IMG/VR virus record: IMGVR_UViG_3300011114_000184
Location: 1 to 33,096 of that record
Reading direction: 5' to 3' (one strand)
Length of the DNA stretch: 33,096 nt
From: a virus
Part shown: positions 30,619 to 33,096 of the stretch, one piece after another
How positions within the stretch are numbered: the first letter of the stretch is position 1
Layout: every line of letters begins with the position of its first letter
Notes under the pieces: model-generated
The model's input: the letters and a program-made list of their open reading frames with translations, nothing else
Databases searched by the model: none
Told to the model about the DNA's origin: nothing
Position numbers and translations under genes: made by a program

Positions 30619-30970
30619 TTATTGCATCCCAAGATTTTGTTTCTTCATTCCATGTATAGCGACCTTCGTCTGTAGGATAATCTACAGGTGCTTTCCATTG
30701 TGCTTTATCTTCATCTAATAACCATGAGTTATATGGTTTAGGAGGAATAAAAGCATCACGACTTTCATCGTATGTATATCCAATACCTGCATAATTCTTA
30801 CGAATACGACCATTGTAAGATGTTTGTTTCCAAGTGCCACCTAAAAGATTAGAGCAAAAGTCTATTCCAATTTGTTCAATCTCAATACCTTCTTCATTAG
30901 AAGTATCTTTGTTATCTACCACTATAACTTTAGTTACAATGTTATTTTCTGTTTGTGCAAAATGTGCCAT
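30605..30970 (-). CDS. Fibre-region structural protein of aquatic-phage type
   Basis: 121 residues. MAHFAQTENNIVTKVIVVDNKD, FCSNLLGGTWKQTSYNGRIRKN, YAGIGYTYDESRDAFIPPKPY and SWLLDEDKAQWKAPVDYP form a highly recognisable protein family that recurs in cyanophages, pelagiphages and other environmental phages near tail-fibre genes. The function is not established; it may be a small tail or receptor-binding component, or a fibre assembly factor. It sits directly after the glycine-rich adhesin. Confidence 0.8.
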   Translation of the reverse strand: MAHFAQTENNIVTKVIVVDNKDTSNEEGIEIEQIGIDFCSNLLGGTWKQTSYNGRIRKNYAGIGYTYDESRDAFIPPKPYNSWLLDEDKAQWKAPVDYPTDEGRYTWNEETKSWDAINEQL

Positions 30971-30985
30971 GCTACTACTCCTTAA

Positions 30986-32548
30986 TTAAGATAATGTTCC
31001 GCTAGATGTAAATGTATGTATTGTGTTTCCACCTGATGATGTTACAGTTCCGCCTGTCCATTTTTGTGAGCCAGCGTATGAGATGATAACAACTCCGCTA
31101 CCGCCTGAACCTGAACGACCTCCACCTCCACCGCCTGTGTTTGCAGTTCCTGAAGCTCCTGTAAAAGCACCATCAGTATTACCATTACCACCACCGCCTG
31201 TTCCACCAAGAACAGGTGAAGTAGTTAAATCACCAATACCTCCACCACCACCAGCGTAAGTTACACTTGAACCTGTAATTGAAGATGCTAAACCATCACC
31301 ACCTTGTCCACCTCCATCAGTATTACCTGCTTCACCAGCTCCACCACCGCCTGAACCATATAAACCAGCACCAATATTAGATGTGCCACCTGCAAATCCT
31401 TGACCGCTAGTTGCAGCACCACCTGTTCCGCTTGTTGAAGGTGAAATATATCCACCGCCACCACCTGAACCTCCACTTGTTCCATTTGGATTAGTTGTAT
31501 TAGCTCCACCACCACCACCACCTACTGATGTAAGTGTAGTTAAACTCATTCCACTTAATACTGAATTAGACCCTGATGAGCCAACAGTAGAACCAGCACC
31601 TGTGCCAGCACCACCTCCACCAACTGTAACTGTATAAGTTGCTGGGTAATAAAGAGTTGTAGTAGAAGTAAGTAAACCACCTGCTCCACCACCACCTGAT
31701 GAAGAACCACCTCCACCAGCTACTACTAAATAACTAGCTGTAACTGCTGTAGCAGGGACTAATGAACCTGAAGCTGTGAATGTATGTATTTGATTACCAC
31801 CTGAAGTAGTAACTGTGCCACCTACGAATAAAGGTGTAGCAGATGTGTAAGATATGATGACTATGCCTGAACCACCTGCGGCTGTTGTTGATGCCCATGA
31901 ACCACCACCACCGCCGCCTGTATTAACTGTTCCTGAACCTGCTGCAGTAGTATTACTTCCAGCACCACCACCCCCTGTTCCACCTGTGCCTGATGTTCCA
32001 CTACTTCCTCCACCACCACCGCCTGCATAGGTTACGGATGAGCCTGATATAGATGATGCAGAACCATTACCACCATTTTGATTTGAACCTGCTGCTCCTG
32101 CACCACCACCACCACCACCTGAACTAGCTGTTCCATCACCACCATTATTGCCTTGACCTGATGTTCCTGCACCACCTGTTCGTGGAGCATCATTACTACC
32201 TCCACCACCTGATCCACCTGAACCACCTGAATATCCAGCTCCACCACCATAACCACCGCCTGTTGCGGTAACAGTAGATAAACCTGTTCCTGAAACAACT
32301 GAATTAGAACCACTTCTTGTATTTGTAGCACCTGTGTTTGAACCACCTGCTCCAACTGTAACAGTATAAGTTGTAAGAGTAGATAATGTAAATGTGGAAG
32401 TTAATAATCCACCCGCACCACCACCGCCTTGTTGTCCTCCTGCACCACCAGCTACAACAAGATAAGATGCAGATACATTAGTATTTTTAGAAGATAAGAC
32501 ACCATAAGCTCTTGCGGCTTGAACAGCTAGTCTTGACAATAATGACAT
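30986..32548 (-). CDS. Glycine-rich adhesin-like tail protein with internal duplication
   Basis: 520 residues dominated by glycine. After MSLLSRLAVQAARAYGVL come two similar units: about 27-263 and 271-519. Each starts ASYLVVAGG, continues GGGGAGGLLTST, TYTVTVG, many poly-G stretches and SSVTYAGGGGG, and ends S[GI]VIISY...GGTVT[TS]SGG...IHTFT. Polyglycine repeats of this kind form the tips of T2/T6-type adhesins (gp38) and bind host receptors. The gene lies 10 bases after the tail-fibre stop, so it may cap that fibre. Receptor unknown. Confidence 0.8.
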   Translation of the reverse strand: MSLLSRLAVQAARAYGVLSSKNTNVSASYLVVAGGAGGQQGGGGAGGLLTSTFTLSTLTTYTVTVGAGGSNTGATNTRSGSNSVVSGTGLSTVTATGGGYGGGAGYSGGSGGSGGGGSNDAPRTGGAGTSGQGNNGGDGTASSGGGGGGAGAAGSNQNGGNGSASSISGSSVTYAGGGGGGSSGTSGTGGTGGGGAGSNTTAAGSGTVNTGGGGGGSWASTTAAGGSGIVIISYTSATPLFVGGTVTTSGGNQIHTFTASGSLVPATAVTASYLVVAGGGGSSSGGGGAGGLLTSTTTLYYPATYTVTVGGGGAGTGAGSTVGSSGSNSVLSGMSLTTLTSVGGGGGGANTTNPNGTSGGSGGGGGYISPSTSGTGGAATSGQGFAGGTSNIGAGLYGSGGGGAGEAGNTDGGGQGGDGLASSITGSSVTYAGGGGGIGDLTTSPVLGGTGGGGNGNTDGAFTGASGTANTGGGGGGRSGSGGSGVVIISYAGSQKWTGGTVTSSGGNTIHTFTSSGTLS

Positions 32549-32558
32549 TAACTAATTC

Positions 32559-33096
32559 CTACTTAAATTGTGTTTGTGCTGCAAATACTGTGAATGCGGC
32601 TGAACCTGTTTTAACAATAGTATATGAATAAGCGTCTATACCTGAAGCGTTACCACTTGACCATGCTGTGCCACCTTGATATTTAGGTGTTACAGAGTTT
32701 CCGTCAATTGTAATTGCGTTGTTATAGTAAGCTGTTGAGCCTTGAGTTACTAGGAATACAACAGTCATGGATTGACCTGTAGCCATAGCTGTGTTTAATG
32801 ATGTGCCACTTGATGCTCTAAAGTTTACAGTCCAATTAGCTGATGCAGATGTTGTGTAGTAAAGAACTGATTGAGTAGTTACATCATAGTTAATTGTTCC
32901 TGTAGCCGCAGTTGCAGATACAGTCACTACTTCTGCTGCGTTTGTAAATACAGCCGCTAAAACACTAGATGATCCGCTAAATGTTTGTTGAGCAGTAAAC
33001 GTATTAGCTACGTTTGTCACAGGTATATTAGCCGCAGCCAATGATGTTGCACCTGTGCCACCGTAAGATGTGCCTAATGGGTTAGTTGGTGTCAAG
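32559..33096 (-). CDS. Tail fibre protein, C-terminal part (continues from the left edge)
   Basis: The frame is open from the right edge to a stop at 32559. Its first codons are shared with bases 1-182 and there is no true start here: the apparent initiator near 33095 is an internal TTG in the repeat. Joined to the left-edge part it completes an approximately 860-residue fibre. The C-terminal segment has YYTTSASANWTVNFRAS and ends TGSAAFTVFAAQTQFK, a beta-rich tip. It is followed after 10 bases by the glycine-rich adhesin. Confidence 0.85.
   Translation of the reverse strand, partial: LTPTNPLGTSYGGTGATSLAAANIPVTNVANTFTAQQTFSGSSSVLAAVFTNAAEVVTVSATAATGTINYDVTTQSVLYYTTSASANWTVNFRASSGTSLNTAMATGQSMTVVFLVTQGSTAYYNNAITIDGNSVTPKYQGGTAWSSGNASGIDAYSYTIVKTGSAAFTVFAAQTQFK
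32915..33096. repeat. Terminal direct repeat, right copy (contig overlap)
   Basis: 182 bases matching 1-182 with mismatches at 32964 (a) and 33035 (c). Both mismatches change an amino acid of the fibre: Ser here against Arg at the left copy, and Ala here against Ser. Joining the ends removes one copy and gives a circle of 32,914 bases. Confidence 0.9.

Noticed and set aside
31288-32355. Several V/Q-rich ORFs in other frames of the glycine-rich adhesin
   Set aside because: Repetitive GGT/GGA-type codons give long open shifted frames by composition alone.
30986-32548. CRISPR-like or satellite repeat array
   Set aside because: The repetition is protein-coding, irregular in unit size and explained by a glycine-rich duplicated adhesin.

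Overview
The window is very probably one complete genome, about 32.9 kb, of a tailed bacteriophage with a P22-like (short-tailed, podovirus-type) head and tail. Its first 182 bases recur as its last 182 bases with two mismatches. The gene running off the left edge continues in frame from the right edge, so the sequence closes into a circle through a tail-fibre gene of about 860 codons. The base composition is AT-rich. Ribosome binding sites of the AAGGA/GGAGG type are clear throughout, and the proteins resemble those of phages of Gram-negative aquatic bacteria. The host cannot be named from the sequence. I see no integrase, CI-like repressor, tRNA, CRISPR array or insertion sequence, so a lytic life style is the simplest reading.

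Layout. (1) A minus-strand block from about 14856 down to 9528 holds early and replication genes: a small Cro/YdaS-like regulator, a DUF1376-type replication protein with a candidate iteron origin inside its gene, a probable helicase loader, a Mom-like DNA-modification enzyme, SSB, a zinc-finger protein, NinB, NinG, a GroES-like co-chaperonin and several small proteins. (2) The same strand continues into the packaging and head genes: a small terminase-like protein, TerL, P22-type portal, scaffold, major capsid protein, two small structural proteins and the tail fibre, which crosses the window edge. It resumes at 33096 with a glycine-rich adhesin, two small fibre-associated proteins, a gp4-like head-completion protein, a GIY-YIG homing endonuclease, a gp10-like tail protein, a GNAT-like protein, three ejection-type proteins, a collar/fibre protein, and a lysis cassette (small membrane proteins, 3-TM holin, M15 peptidase) ending near 19886. 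(3) A plus-strand block, 14979 to 19716, carries small genes, a DUF1071 single-strand annealing protein, a YqaJ/lambda-Exo-type nuclease, a SleB-type cell-wall hydrolase, an HTH-metallophosphatase, a SprT-like metalloprotease and a DUF6378 protein.

The two transcription directions diverge from a compact switch at 14857-14978, with overlapping sigma70-type promoters and a 9-bp inverted repeat. They converge on a strong bidirectional terminator at 19748-19773. Replication, recombination (SSB, NinB, NinG, annealing protein, exonuclease) and DNA modification are thus read from the switch, followed by packaging, morphogenesis and lysis.

Most worth a second look: a holin-like ORF with an excellent Shine-Dalgarno wholly inside the M15 endolysin gene; a small beta-rich module shared by the gp4-like and gp10-like tail proteins, once split by a second nested module; a seven-copy heptamer array in the replication gene; the divergent promoter switch; and the Mom-like and GroES-like accessory genes. 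All function calls rest on reading the proteins by eye; no database search was run.
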